Of a stretch of DNA of 51,159 bases, positions 33,396 to 42,684 are shown one piece after another; position 1 is the first letter of the stretch; each line of letters opens with the position of its first letter. A program made the translations under genes and the position numbers. The stretch lies in assembly GCA_002502785.1 (NCBI GenBank), contig DAQG01000037.1, positions 1 to 51,159 of the forward strand. Reading direction: 5' to 3'. This DNA comes from Methanothrix harundinacea. GTDB lineage: Archaea > Halobacteriota > Methanosarcinia > Methanotrichales > Methanotrichaceae. The notes under the pieces were generated by a model. The model ran no database searches. It saw nothing but the letters and a program-made list of their open reading frames with translations, and had not been told where the DNA came from.

Positions 33396-35036
33396 ATGGC
33401 AGGATTGGGGGGAACCCCTGTACTCATACTCAGAGAGGGCAGTCAGAGGACTGCCGGCCGCGAGGCTCAGAAGTCGAACATCATGGCCGCAAAAGCCGTG
33501 GCAACCGCCGTCAGGACGACTCTCGGCCCCAAGGGCATGGACAAGATGCTCGTCGACACCCTCGGCGACGTGGTCATAACCAACGATGGCGTCACCATCC
33601 TGAAGGAGATGGACATCGAGCACCCGGCGGCCAAGATGATGGTCGAGATCGCCAAGACCCAGGATGACGAGGTCGGAGACGGGACCACCACCGCCGTGGT
33701 TCTGGCGGGCGAGCTTCTGAAAAAGGCCGAAGAGCTGCTGGACCAGGAGATCCACCCCACCGTCATCGCCGCAGGATACAGGGCTGCAGCTGACAAGGCC
33801 ATGGGGATCATGAAAGACATGGCGATAACGGTCTCCCCCGATGATGATGAGCTGCTGAAAAAGATCGCCATCACCGCCATGACCGGGAAGGGGTCCGGCA
33901 TTGCCAGAGTAGAGCTTGCAGAGCTGACCGTAAAGGCCGTCAAGGCCATCGTGGACGAGGACGGGACCGTGGACGTCGACAACATCACCGTCGAGAAGAA
34001 GGTAGGCGGCGGCATCACCGACTCTCAGCTCGTCTACGGCATGGTAATCGACAAGGAGCGTCTCCACCCCAACATGCCGAAGAAGGTCAAGGATGCCAAG
34101 ATCGCCCTCCTGAACACGGCCATCGAGATCGAGAAGACCGAGGTAGACGCCAAGATCGAGATCACCTCTCCCGACCAGCTCCAGGCCTTCCTGGACCAGG
34201 AAGAGACGATGCTGAAGGATATGGTCAACAAGATCGTCAGCATCGGAGCCAACGTTGTCTTCTGTCAGAAGGGGATCGATGACCTCGCCCAGCACTTCCT
34301 TGCCAAGGCAGGCGTCTACACCATCAGAAGGATCAAAAAGAGCGACATGGAGAAGCTGGCGAGAGCCACCGGCGGTAGGATAGTAACCAGCATTCACGAC
34401 CTCGCCGAAAGCGAGCTTGGCCGAGCAGGCCTTGTAGAGGAGAAGAAGATCGCTGGCGACGACATGACCTTCGTCGTGGAGTGCGATAACCCGAAATCAG
34501 TCTCCATCATCCTCAGAGGCGGAACCGAGCATGTCGTTGACGAGCTGGACAGAGCGATGGAAGACGCCCTCAGGGTCGTCGGCGTCGCCCTCGAAGACAC
34601 CCTCCTGATGCCCGGCGGCGGCGCTCCCGAGATCGAGCTGGCCCTCAGGCTGAGAGAGTATGCGGCCACCGTCGGCGGAAGAGAGCAGCTCGCCATCGAG
34701 TCCTTCGCCGAGGCCCTCGAGATCATACCCAAGACCCTGGCAGAGAACGCCGGCTTCGACCAGATCGACACCCTCGTGGCCCTCCGAAGCAGCCACGAGA
34801 AGGGCGTCAAGACCGCAGGCCTCGACATGGAGACCGGCAAACCCTCAGACATGCAGGAGAAGGGCGTAGTCGAGCCGATGAGGGTCAAGACCCAGGCCAT
34901 CAACTCTGCAGCCGAGTCCGCTGTCATGATCCTGAGGATCGATGACGTCATCGCCTCCAAGTCCGGAGGAGAGGGCGGCATGCCCGGCGGAATGGGAGGC
35001 ATGGGCGGAATGGGCGACATGGGAGAGGACTTCTGA
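33396..35036 (+). CDS. thsA: thermosome subunit (group II chaperonin)
   Basis: ATP-driven folding chamber subunit. The 546-residue protein has the group II signature set: RTTLGPKGMDKMLVDTLGDV, the ATPase GDGTTTAVVLAGELL (around 95), GGGITDSQLVYGMV, an apical domain with a helical protrusion, MPGGGAPEIELALRLREYA, and a Gly/Met-rich C-terminal tail (GGMPGGMGGMGGMGDMG) that projects into the chamber. GGAGGA is about 10 bases before ATG 33396. It is divergent from spt5. Confidence 0.96.
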   Translation: MAGLGGTPVLILREGSQRTAGREAQKSNIMAAKAVATAVRTTLGPKGMDKMLVDTLGDVVITNDGVTILKEMDIEHPAAKMMVEIAKTQDDEVGDGTTTAVVLAGELLKKAEELLDQEIHPTVIAAGYRAAADKAMGIMKDMAITVSPDDDELLKKIAITAMTGKGSGIARVELAELTVKAVKAIVDEDGTVDVDNITVEKKVGGGITDSQLVYGMVIDKERLHPNMPKKVKDAKIALLNTAIEIEKTEVDAKIEITSPDQLQAFLDQEETMLKDMVNKIVSIGANVVFCQKGIDDLAQHFLAKAGVYTIRRIKKSDMEKLARATGGRIVTSIHDLAESELGRAGLVEEKKIAGDDMTFVVECDNPKSVSIILRGGTEHVVDELDRAMEDALRVVGVALEDTLLMPGGGAPEIELALRLREYAATVGGREQLAIESFAEALEIIPKTLAENAGFDQIDTLVALRSSHEKGVKTAGLDMETGKPSDMQEKGVVEPMRVKTQAINSAAESAVMILRIDDVIASKSGGEGGMPGGMGGMGGMGDMGEDF

Positions 35037-35104
35037 GCCCCTCCCAAAACCGTCTCTTTTTCCTCTTTTTCTCAGAAACTTAAAAAAACTGGCTGATTCG
35101 GATC

Positions 35105-37276
35105 TCAAGCCTCTTTGCAAGTCCTGGTTGCCGTCGTCTCTTCGATGGCGGGCCGGTAGAACTTCTCTGTGTACTCTTTCACCATCCTTCTGGAGGTGAA
35201 ATGAGGTCCCGTGACCATAGTAGCTTCTTTCATCAGCTTGACCCAGCCCCTGGGCACGCCCTCGTCGTCCACCCTGTAGTAGAGGGGGATGACCTCCTTT
35301 TCCAGGATCTCGTAGACTGCCTCTGCGTCCCGATCGTCCCTGACGTCGTCGCTTGGACCCTCTGCACCCTCGAAACCCCAGCCGTTCTTGCCGTTGTAGC
35401 CCTCGACCCACCAGCCGTCGAAGATGCTGAGTTGGGGAACGCCGTTGAGGGATGCTTTCATGCCGCTGGTCCCTGAGGCCTCCATGGGGGGTCGGGGGTT
35501 GTTCACCCAGACGTCGACGCCGTGGACCAGGTACTGGGCCAGGTACTGGTCGTAGTCCTCGACGAAGGCGATCCTCCCCTCGAATCTCTTGTCGGCGGCG
35601 GCGTTGAAGACCTGTTGAAGGAGGAGCTTGCTCTGCTGGTCGTCGGGATGGGCCTTCCCTGCGAAGATTATCTGGACGGGCCGTTGGGGGTCGGTGAGGA
35701 TCTTTCGGAGCCTTTCGGGGTCCCGGAGGAGGAGGGTCGCTCTCTTGTAGGAGGCGAACCTCCTCGCAAAGCCGAGGGTCAGGGTCTGGGGATCCAGAAG
35801 CGTCCCAAAGGCCATTATCGTCCTGGAGTCGGACTCGGGGTCTCTCCACTTCTCCCTTGCCCGATCCTTAATCTTGTTTATAAGAGACCTCTTCATTCTG
35901 TAGTGCTGTTTCCAGAGGACCTTGTCCGGGATCTCGTCCAAAAGCTCCCAGATGAAAGGGTTGTCGTGCTTTTCGAGCCAGTCGCGGCCGAGGTACTTGT
36001 TGAAGGTGATGTTGCCGAGCCTCCGGTCGATCCAGGTGGGGACGTGGATTCCGTTGGTGACGTAATCGATCGGTATCTCGTCTTCGGAAAGGTTTGGCCA
36101 AAGGTGGCGCCACATATCCCTGGTCACTTCAAGGTGGCGTCTGCTGACGCAGTTTCGATGCTCGCACATCCTGAGGGCAAAAGCGGTCATGTTGAAGCCG
36201 CTGGCAGGGTCTCGGGGATCGATCCCGAGCTCGAAGAACTCGTCGCGGCCCATCCCAAGGCACCGGAGGTACGATCCGAAGTACTTGTCCATCAGCGAGA
36301 AGGAGAACTTGTCGTGGCCTGCGGGAACCGGCGTGTGGGTGGTGAAGACCGTCGTCTTCTTTACCTCCTCCGTCGCCTCCTCGATGCTCATCCCCCTCTC
36401 GACCTTCTCTCGCACCCTTTCGAGGATGGCGAAAGCCGGATGGCCCTCGTTCAGGTGGATGACGGTGGGCTCGATTCCCAGAGCTTTAAGGACCCGGACC
36501 CCGCCTATCCCAAGGACGATCTCCTGCCTCAGCCTCTGTTCGTTGTCTCCGGTGTAGAGCCGGTCCGATATGCTCCGGTTCCAGGGGTCGTTGGCGTCGA
36601 CGGCGGTGTCCATCAGGTAGAGGTTGGTCCTGCCCACCTGGACCTTCCAGACCTCAACGTAAATCTCTCCGTCCAGGAGCGGTATCTCGACGAGGAGGGG
36701 GTCGCCGTTTTCGTCCCGGAGCCTTCGGACCGGGGCGTTCTCCCTGTTCAGCCTCTCGCAGGCTCCGGCCTGCCAGCCGTCGGGGGTAACTCTCTGGAGG
36801 AGGTACCCTTCAGGGTACATGAAACCGATTCCAACGGAAGGAACTCCGAGGTCGCTGCACTCTTTTAGGTAGTCTCCGGCCAGAAACCCGAGTCCTCCCG
36901 CGTAAACGGGAAGGGCGTGGTGGAGGCCGTACTCGGCGGAGAAGTAGGCGATGGTCTTTTCTCGGGGGTCTGCGACGTTGCTGCAAAACCAGCCGCTGGT
37001 GGGGTCCATGTCGCCCTCGAACCTAGCCATTACCGCATCGTAATACCTAAGAAACCGGGGGTCCAGGGAGGCGAGTTTCAGAACGCTGTCGTCAAGCTCG
37101 TGCATCATCTTGACGGGGTTGTGGCCGTTTCTGCTCCAGGCCGCCCGGCCGCCCAGCATTATGAACAGCTCTCTTCCCTCCGGGTGCCAGCTCCACCAGA
37201 GGTTGTAGGCAAGATCGCCGAGCTTCGCGATCCTCAGAGGTAAGTTCGGAAATTTGTCTCTAGGTTCGTAGTGCAT
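35105..37276 (-). CDS. glgP: alpha-glucan phosphorylase (copy 1)
   Basis: Releases glucose-1-phosphate from storage glucan. This 723-residue GT35 enzyme has an N-terminal domain starting LRIAKLGDLAYNLWWSWHPEGRELF, HLNEGHPAFAILER, TTHTPVPAGHDKF, DYVTNGIHVPTW, IFAGKAHPDDQQSK and the PLP lysine in GTSGMKASLNG. It belongs to the shorter bacterial/archaeal class (about 720 residues versus about 800 in classic glycogen phosphorylases). A very similar gene lies about 100 bases upstream on the same strand. Confidence 0.94.
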   Translation of the reverse strand: MHYEPRDKFPNLPLRIAKLGDLAYNLWWSWHPEGRELFIMLGGRAAWSRNGHNPVKMMHELDDSVLKLASLDPRFLRYYDAVMARFEGDMDPTSGWFCSNVADPREKTIAYFSAEYGLHHALPVYAGGLGFLAGDYLKECSDLGVPSVGIGFMYPEGYLLQRVTPDGWQAGACERLNRENAPVRRLRDENGDPLLVEIPLLDGEIYVEVWKVQVGRTNLYLMDTAVDANDPWNRSISDRLYTGDNEQRLRQEIVLGIGGVRVLKALGIEPTVIHLNEGHPAFAILERVREKVERGMSIEEATEEVKKTTVFTTHTPVPAGHDKFSFSLMDKYFGSYLRCLGMGRDEFFELGIDPRDPASGFNMTAFALRMCEHRNCVSRRHLEVTRDMWRHLWPNLSEDEIPIDYVTNGIHVPTWIDRRLGNITFNKYLGRDWLEKHDNPFIWELLDEIPDKVLWKQHYRMKRSLINKIKDRAREKWRDPESDSRTIMAFGTLLDPQTLTLGFARRFASYKRATLLLRDPERLRKILTDPQRPVQIIFAGKAHPDDQQSKLLLQQVFNAAADKRFEGRIAFVEDYDQYLAQYLVHGVDVWVNNPRPPMEASGTSGMKASLNGVPQLSIFDGWWVEGYNGKNGWGFEGAEGPSDDVRDDRDAEAVYEILEKEVIPLYYRVDDEGVPRGWVKLMKEATMVTGPHFTSRRMVKEYTEKFYRPAIEETTATRTCKEA

Positions 37277-37373
37277 GATCTCTCCTTCCCATCACCGCTC
37301 TCGCCGCCACCATTGGCCTAGGATGATTTTACCTTTTCCCAGATATGATGGGAAGAAACTCGCACCCCTCCCG

Positions 37374-39551
37374 TCAGGTACGTTCGCGCTCCAAAATCAG
37401 GTTTTTCTGGCTGATGGCGGGTTCAAGGGCTGGTTGGTAGAACTTCTCCATGTACTCTTTTACCATCCTTCTTGCGCAGAAGTTGGGACCGGTCACCCTT
37501 ATCGTCTCCTTCATCGCCCTCACCCAGCCCCGGGGCACGCCCGCGTCGTCGACGTCGTAGTAGAGGGGGACCACCTCTTTCTCCAGGATATCGTAGATGG
37601 AGGCTGCGTCCCGATCGTCCCGGACGTTCCTGTCAGGATCGTCGAAACCCTCAAAGGCCCATCCGTTTTTGCCGTTGTAGCCCTCGACCCACCAGCCGTC
37701 GAGGACGCTGAGCTGGGGCACGCCGTTAAGGGATGCTTTCATGCCGCTGGTTCCCGAGGCCTCCATCGGCGGCCTTGGGTTGTTCAGCCAGAGGTCAACG
37801 CCGTGAACCAGGTAGTGGGCGAGATGCTGGTCGTAATCTTCGACGAAGGCGATCCTACCCCCGAAAGATCTGTCCCTGGCGAAGTTAAAGACCTCTTGGA
37901 GGAGAAGCTTGCTCTGCTGGTCGTCGGGATGGGCTTTTCCCGCAAAGATGATCTGGACCGGCCTTTGGGCGTCGGTGACGATCCTCCTCAGCCTTTCAGC
38001 GTCTTTGAAGATCAACGTCGACCTCTTGTAGGAGGCAAACCTCCGAGCAAATCCGATGGTGAGAACGTCCTGGTCCAGGAGGACTCCGAGGGCCATGATC
38101 GTCCTCGGATCGCCGTCGCCCCCTATCCATTTTTCTCTCGCCCTCTCTTTGATCTTGTTTAAGAGTCGCATCTTGGTTTTCCGGTGATGGTCCCAGAGTA
38201 GATCGTCTGGGATCTCGTCGATGAGGCCCCAAATGAGGGGGTTGTCGTGCTCTTCGAGCCAATCGCGGCCGAGGTACCTGTTGAAGATGTCGTTTCCGAG
38301 CCTCCGGTCGATCCAGGTGGGGACGTGTACTCCGTTGGTGACGTAATCTATCGGGATCTCTTCTTCGGGAAGGTCGGGCCAGAGGTGGCGCCACATCTTC
38401 TTTGTAACCTCAAGGTGTCGTTTGCTGACGCAGTTTCGGTATTCAGACATTTTGAGGGCGAAGGCGGTCAGGTTGAATCCGCCTGCGGGATCCTTCGGGT
38501 CGACCCCCATTTTGAGAAACTCCTCCCGACTCACCCCAAAGGATGACAGGTAGCTTCCGAAGTAATTCTCCATCAGGGGGAAGGGAAACTTGTCGTGGCC
38601 TGCCGGGACCGGGGTGTGGGTGGTGAAGACCGTCGTCTTCCTGACTTCATCTGCCGCCACCTCGTAGCTCAAACCCGTCTCGACCTTCTCCCTAATCCTC
38701 TCGAGGATGGCAAAGGCCGGATGGCCCTCGTTGAGGTGGACGAGGGACGGCTTTATCCCAAGAGCTTTCAGGACCCGGACTCCGCCTATACCGAGGACGA
38801 TCTCCTGCCTCAGCCTCTGTTCGGGGTCGCCGGTGTAGAGCCTATCTGATATGCTCCGGTTCCAGGGGTCGTTGGCGTCGACGGCGGTGTCCATCAGGTA
38901 GAGGTCGGTCCTTCCCACCTGGACCCTCCAGACCTCGACATATATATGTGAGCCCAGAAGCGGGATATCCACGTGAAGAGGCTTTCCGTCGGCGTCGAGA
39001 ACCCTCCGGATCGGGGCGGTTCTCCGGTCCAGCATCTCGCAGGCTCCAACCTGCCAGCCGTCGGAGGTGATCTGTTGAAGGAGGTAGCCTTCCGGGTACA
39101 TGAAGCCGATTCCCACAGCGGGAAGGCCGAGGTCGCTACACTCTTTCAGAAAGTCGCCGGCCAGAAACCCGAGTCCTCCGGCGTAGACGGGAAGTGCCTG
39201 GTGAAGGCCGTACTCAGCAGAGAAGTAGGCGATCGTCAGATCTTTGGGGTCGGCGACGTTGGCGCAGAACCAGCCGTGGGAAAGGTCCATGTCCTTCTGG
39301 AGTCTCGCCATCATGGCGTCATAATGTCTCAGGAAGTGGGGGTCCCTGGAGGCTGAGGCGAGGACGGTCTCGTCCAGCAGTTTTAGCATCTTCACGGGAT
39401 TATGGCCGCTCAGGTCCCAGGCTCGGCGATCGAGGAGCATGAACAGCTCCCTCCCCTCGGGGTGCCACCCCCACCAGAGGTTGTACGCCAGATCGCCCAG
39501 ACCCGATATGCTCTCGGGAATGCTCAAAAATTCATATTTGATTCCGCTCAT
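37374..39551 (-). CDS. glgP: alpha-glucan phosphorylase (copy 2, tandem paralogue)
   Basis: A second GT35 phosphorylase of 725 residues that aligns along its length with copy 1. All active-site blocks are kept (HLNEGHPAFAILER, TTHTPVPAGHDKF, IFAGKAHPDDQQSK, GTSGMKASLNG). Differences lie mostly in the first 80 residues, the segment after the DHHRKTKMRLLNKIKERA helix, and the C-terminal tail. The pair is a recent-looking tandem duplication transcribed as one unit; division of labour (chain length, temperature or regulation) is possible but not visible. Confidence 0.93.
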   Translation of the reverse strand: MSGIKYEFLSIPESISGLGDLAYNLWWGWHPEGRELFMLLDRRAWDLSGHNPVKMLKLLDETVLASASRDPHFLRHYDAMMARLQKDMDLSHGWFCANVADPKDLTIAYFSAEYGLHQALPVYAGGLGFLAGDFLKECSDLGLPAVGIGFMYPEGYLLQQITSDGWQVGACEMLDRRTAPIRRVLDADGKPLHVDIPLLGSHIYVEVWRVQVGRTDLYLMDTAVDANDPWNRSISDRLYTGDPEQRLRQEIVLGIGGVRVLKALGIKPSLVHLNEGHPAFAILERIREKVETGLSYEVAADEVRKTTVFTTHTPVPAGHDKFPFPLMENYFGSYLSSFGVSREEFLKMGVDPKDPAGGFNLTAFALKMSEYRNCVSKRHLEVTKKMWRHLWPDLPEEEIPIDYVTNGVHVPTWIDRRLGNDIFNRYLGRDWLEEHDNPLIWGLIDEIPDDLLWDHHRKTKMRLLNKIKERAREKWIGGDGDPRTIMALGVLLDQDVLTIGFARRFASYKRSTLIFKDAERLRRIVTDAQRPVQIIFAGKAHPDDQQSKLLLQEVFNFARDRSFGGRIAFVEDYDQHLAHYLVHGVDLWLNNPRPPMEASGTSGMKASLNGVPQLSVLDGWWVEGYNGKNGWAFEGFDDPDRNVRDDRDAASIYDILEKEVVPLYYDVDDAGVPRGWVRAMKETIRVTGPNFCARRMVKEYMEKFYQPALEPAISQKNLILERERT

Positions 39552-39794
39552 TCGATATCCTCCGACCCTTCTTCATCATCCTTTCTTTTATCATCTTTAA
39601 TAATTATTCACCTAATCTGAAATTAAAACAGGTCGTCGAGATGAACCAGATCTCGTGAAGTCTTGTAAAATATGAGGGATGGATGGGGCCAAGCCCCACC
39701 ATCACGCCACGAAACGTTCGTCCAAGGCCGGTTTTCGTTATTTTCGATGGCTCGTCTCCTTCAACCCTGCGTGGGGTTATGGCGTCGGCGGCGT

Positions 39795-40358
39795 CTAAGT
39801 CGGCACCAGCTCCCTTCCGGCGTCCACCCACCCAGGAACTCCGCCCACCACGACCCAGGCGTCACGGTCGCCGAAGATCCTCATGACGGATACCGAAAAG
39901 GCGGAGTTGGTGTCGTATGTGCAGACGACGGCGATTTTCTTGTCAGCGGGGACCGTGTCCATATTTGGAACGAGGTCTGGGAATGGTGCGTTGATCGAGT
40001 CCGGTATGTGGCCTGCATCGTAGAGAGAGGCGGGCCTCACGTCCACGATCACCAGGTTCTCGTCGCCTGCATTGACGGCGTCGATGAGCTCCTGCATATC
40101 CATCCGGAGGAGGCTGTTATTGATAAGCCCCATCAAGAAAGCGTCGGCTTTGGCAATGTGTTCCTCGGCCGTCTCATCGGCTTCGGTCAGGCCCTGTCCA
40201 GTTCCCTGCGCCTCTTCTTTCAGCTCTGGCTCCACGAGTCCGGTTCCAGGTTCATGAATCCCGGCCTGGGGCCCCTCTCCCGCACCGTCTCCCTGGGCCG
40301 ATGCCACCACGGCGAAGAGTCCCAGGAGGACCAAAACAAACAATGCTGTGTTCTTCAT
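39795..40358 (-). CDS. exported rhodanese-domain protein (187 aa)
   Basis: A signal peptide (about 1-22, VVASAQ) leads to an acidic Gly/Glu linker and then a rhodanese domain from about residue 85 (MQELIDAVNAGDENLVIVDVRPASLYDAGHIPDSINAPF). The catalytic loop is VVCTYDTNSAFS, with Cys and final Ser at the expected ends of a CX5S-like loop. The exported location suggests sulfur transfer or a regulatory role outside the membrane rather than housekeeping. Its substrate is unknown. Confidence 0.8.
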   Translation of the reverse strand: MKNTALFVLVLLGLFAVVASAQGDGAGEGPQAGIHEPGTGLVEPELKEEAQGTGQGLTEADETAEEHIAKADAFLMGLINNSLLRMDMQELIDAVNAGDENLVIVDVRPASLYDAGHIPDSINAPFPDLVPNMDTVPADKKIAVVCTYDTNSAFSVSVMRIFGDRDAWVVVGGVPGWVDAGRELVPT

Positions 40359-40473
40359 TCCATACCACCTACGAAATTATTTTCGCGTTGAAGGTATATA
40401 TCGGTTGCGGACATATTTAATTAAATGATGCGATACGCAGGTTCGCCACCCATCCCTTTTTTTTTCTGCCCGG

Positions 40474-42135
40474 TCATCGGTGGGGGGCCGGGTATGCCGG
40501 AAGTGTCTCCATTCTCTGAAGAGGCACCTCTTTTCCAGCGGCGAAGTGGTAGAGGCTCTGATACTCCAATCCCGCGAGGCCCAAGGCCGAGGAGACGGGA
40601 TCGTCGAAGTAGCAGCCTATGCCGCATCCTCTCAGCCCTGCAGCTTCCGCCTCCAGGTAGAGGGTCTGGCCGACGATCCCGCATTCCCAGAAGAGTCGGT
40701 TGTAGAACCAGGGGCCTCGCTCCTCAAGGGCCGGTCGGAACCTGGCGATCATGGCGAGGGAGAAGCAGCTGTCGGCGGCGATCTTCTGGCGGCAGGATAG
40801 GGCCCTCGCTAGGTCCCGGAAGTCGCCGGCTGCCAATCTGTAAAATCCCGCAGGTGCTCCGTCGCTGGGCCGTTTCCACTCGAAGTTCCCCCTCGTCTGT
40901 GATCGGAGGGAATCTTCACGATCCGGGTTTCGGACCAGGAAATAAAGCCCTCGATCCAGGCCCAGGACCCGGTGGACGAAGATGGCCAGGTGGACTTCGG
41001 GCCTCCAGGAGAGGAGATTGAAGGGAAACCTTCTCGATCCTGGAATTGCCCGGCAGAGGGCCCTGTAGAAGTCGTCCCGGCTCATGGCATAGGCTGGGTC
41101 CATGACGATGGCGCTTCGACGCTGGCGGATGAGCTTGCGTAAAGATGTGGGCGGATAAGCGAACCTGGAGGGAACCATTTCGGAGAGGGGCTCGGTCGCG
41201 ACCTCTCCCCGAGGTTTGGCCGTCGCTTTTGTCATCCCGGAGACCAGCGGCCAGTGGACGTGGCCGGGGCTGAGTCGGTTTGGCCTGCCCTGCCACTCGA
41301 CCTCTTTGAACTCGGCCAGAATCTCCTCTGAGAGGTCGAAGCCGGAGACGGCGCTCCCCTGGGGGTGGACTGCCACGATGCAGTCGGGAACCTCGGCCTC
41401 AGCCATCGACATCGCCTCGGCCTCCACGCTGCCGGGGTTGGCAATCCCCACCCCCAACACTAGCGCCAGATCCTCAGTCCCGACGCCGTCCAGGAGCGTC
41501 GCCCGCCATCCCAGGGCCGCCGAGGCGAAGCTCGTGGCAGCGAGGGCGTGGCCGAGGTTCGTTTGGAGGTAGCGAAAGGCCCTCTCGCCGTACTTCCAGG
41601 ACTCGCGCCAGGGTATCGAGGAAAAGGCGACGAGGACCGTGGCCTCCGGCAATCCCGAGGCGAGATCCAGCCAGGCGCCCTCAGAAAACCGGCATCTCAC
41701 CTCGAGAGCGTGCTCCCCGGGGGCGTAGTGGGAGACGGTCGGCGCGTCGAAGAGCCCTGGAACCGGCCCGGATATCAGATAGCCCTCGGTGGGGTGGAGG
41801 TTCCCGCTGAAGGGGTTGACCCGCAGCGACCAGGCCGCGCCTCCCGCCCGCCTCCAGGCCGATATGGCGAGGCAATCGAAGAATAGCTGTGAAATCGTCT
41901 CGAAGCTGAGGGGCTGAGGAGCGACGTCCCCCTCTTCGAGGGCGAGGTCAAACTGTGGCCCGTCGCCGGGCAGGGGCTCAGACCGGTCCAGACTCACCAG
42001 ATCTGCGCCTCGGTACCGCCGAAAGGGTCGAGGCTCGATCCCGTAGTCCATAGTCTTCGGGCCAGGGGCCATCCTCGTGAAGCTGTGCTTTGTGGCCTGG
42101 TGGTAGGCGAGGACCTGGTCGAGTTCTTTGGACAT
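40474..42135 (-). CDS. SagB/ThcOx-type tandem nitroreductase-fold protein (553 aa)
   Basis: Contains two FMN-type nitroreductase units in one chain. The first (about 1-270) has RVNPFSGNLHPTEGYLI and NLGHALAATSFASAALGWRATLL; the second (about 310-553) has RRSAIVMDPAYAMSRDDFY, RVLGLDRGLYFLVRNP and ECGIVGQTLYLEAEAAGLRGCGIGCYFDD. That arrangement matches SagB-family oxidoreductases that oxidise azoline rings in peptides, but here no YcaO cyclodehydratase or precursor peptide gene is visible. It may reduce or oxidise another small molecule. Confidence 0.78.
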   Translation of the reverse strand: MSKELDQVLAYHQATKHSFTRMAPGPKTMDYGIEPRPFRRYRGADLVSLDRSEPLPGDGPQFDLALEEGDVAPQPLSFETISQLFFDCLAISAWRRAGGAAWSLRVNPFSGNLHPTEGYLISGPVPGLFDAPTVSHYAPGEHALEVRCRFSEGAWLDLASGLPEATVLVAFSSIPWRESWKYGERAFRYLQTNLGHALAATSFASAALGWRATLLDGVGTEDLALVLGVGIANPGSVEAEAMSMAEAEVPDCIVAVHPQGSAVSGFDLSEEILAEFKEVEWQGRPNRLSPGHVHWPLVSGMTKATAKPRGEVATEPLSEMVPSRFAYPPTSLRKLIRQRRSAIVMDPAYAMSRDDFYRALCRAIPGSRRFPFNLLSWRPEVHLAIFVHRVLGLDRGLYFLVRNPDREDSLRSQTRGNFEWKRPSDGAPAGFYRLAAGDFRDLARALSCRQKIAADSCFSLAMIARFRPALEERGPWFYNRLFWECGIVGQTLYLEAEAAGLRGCGIGCYFDDPVSSALGLAGLEYQSLYHFAAGKEVPLQRMETLPAYPAPHR

Positions 42136-42283
42136 TTAGGCATCCTCCTCTTCGGCGTCGGGTGGCGTGGCCGGGGGTTTGGGCCGGTCCCGTGGTCTAG
42201 TGTTTTATCAGTGAAATACTAAACTTTTTCTATGATATGGGGCGAGGGGATCGGGCGGCAGCTTCGTCCGCCTCTGGCCTTCA
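42136..42283. other. upstream region of SagB-like gene, no gene seen
   Basis: An AT-rich stretch around 42200-42235 could hold a minus-strand promoter. No ORF is supported. Confidence 0.4.
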
Positions 42284-42400
42284 TCACATCTCCGCCAGAG
42301 GATACCGGTCCACGCTTGAGCCGTCAGGAATCTCGTATGCGGAATAGCAGATCCCGTCGCCATCTTCATCTACGCAGTCGAAATCGTCGTAGTAGTTGCC
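42284..42400 (-). pseudogene. remnant of a parallel beta-helix/NosD-type surface protein
   Basis: This reads GNYYDDFDCVDEDGDGIC then SAYEIPDGSSVDRYPLAEM and a stop. It matches the typical closing segment of methanogen surface proteins with parallel beta-helix repeats, whose last units read like GNYWxDYxGxDxDGDGIGxTPYxI followed by DxYPL. Only 38 codons survive; an in-frame TAG precedes the first Gly and no related sequence is seen upstream. It is therefore a decayed C-terminal fragment, possibly marking a past deletion in this patch. Confidence 0.55.
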
Positions 42401-42684
42401 CTATGAAACCCTTCGTGAATCTCCTCGGCAGATCCCCAGACGGATGCTTTAAAGACGCAGCAGGACGAAATGACCACTGAGACCCAATATGCAGACCTCC
42501 AACTTCTCCCGATCCGGTTTCAACCCCAAAGCCGTTGCCATATCCAGGAGCCAGCCTCACGGCTGAACCGGCCGCGTATACGAGCCGCTGGCGCCTCCTC
42601 TCGGCGGCGAAGAGCGGCGCCATCGACGAGGATGGAGATATTCTGTGTTGCCATAAAGATAGCTTTGTCGAAATCGGTATAATT
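42401..42684. other. no gene seen
   Basis: The open frames here are Arg/Pro-rich and overlap on both strands, as expected of shadows. It may be the rest of the decayed surface-protein gene, but I cannot align it. Confidence 0.3.

Noticed and set aside
33264..34397. Long open frame antisense to the thermosome (377 codons)
   Set aside because: It is the shadow of the strongly supported chaperonin gene; its protein is a low-complexity Leu/Gly/Asp/His-rich text with no domain.
35522..36868. Long open frame antisense to glucan phosphorylase copy 1 (448 codons)
   Set aside because: Mirror frame of a high-GC gene; no recognisable motif, and the sense gene has every catalytic block.
42366..42623. 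85-codon minus-strand frame upstream of the surface-protein remnant
   Set aside because: Arg/Gly-rich chance-like text in a different frame from the recognisable remnant.
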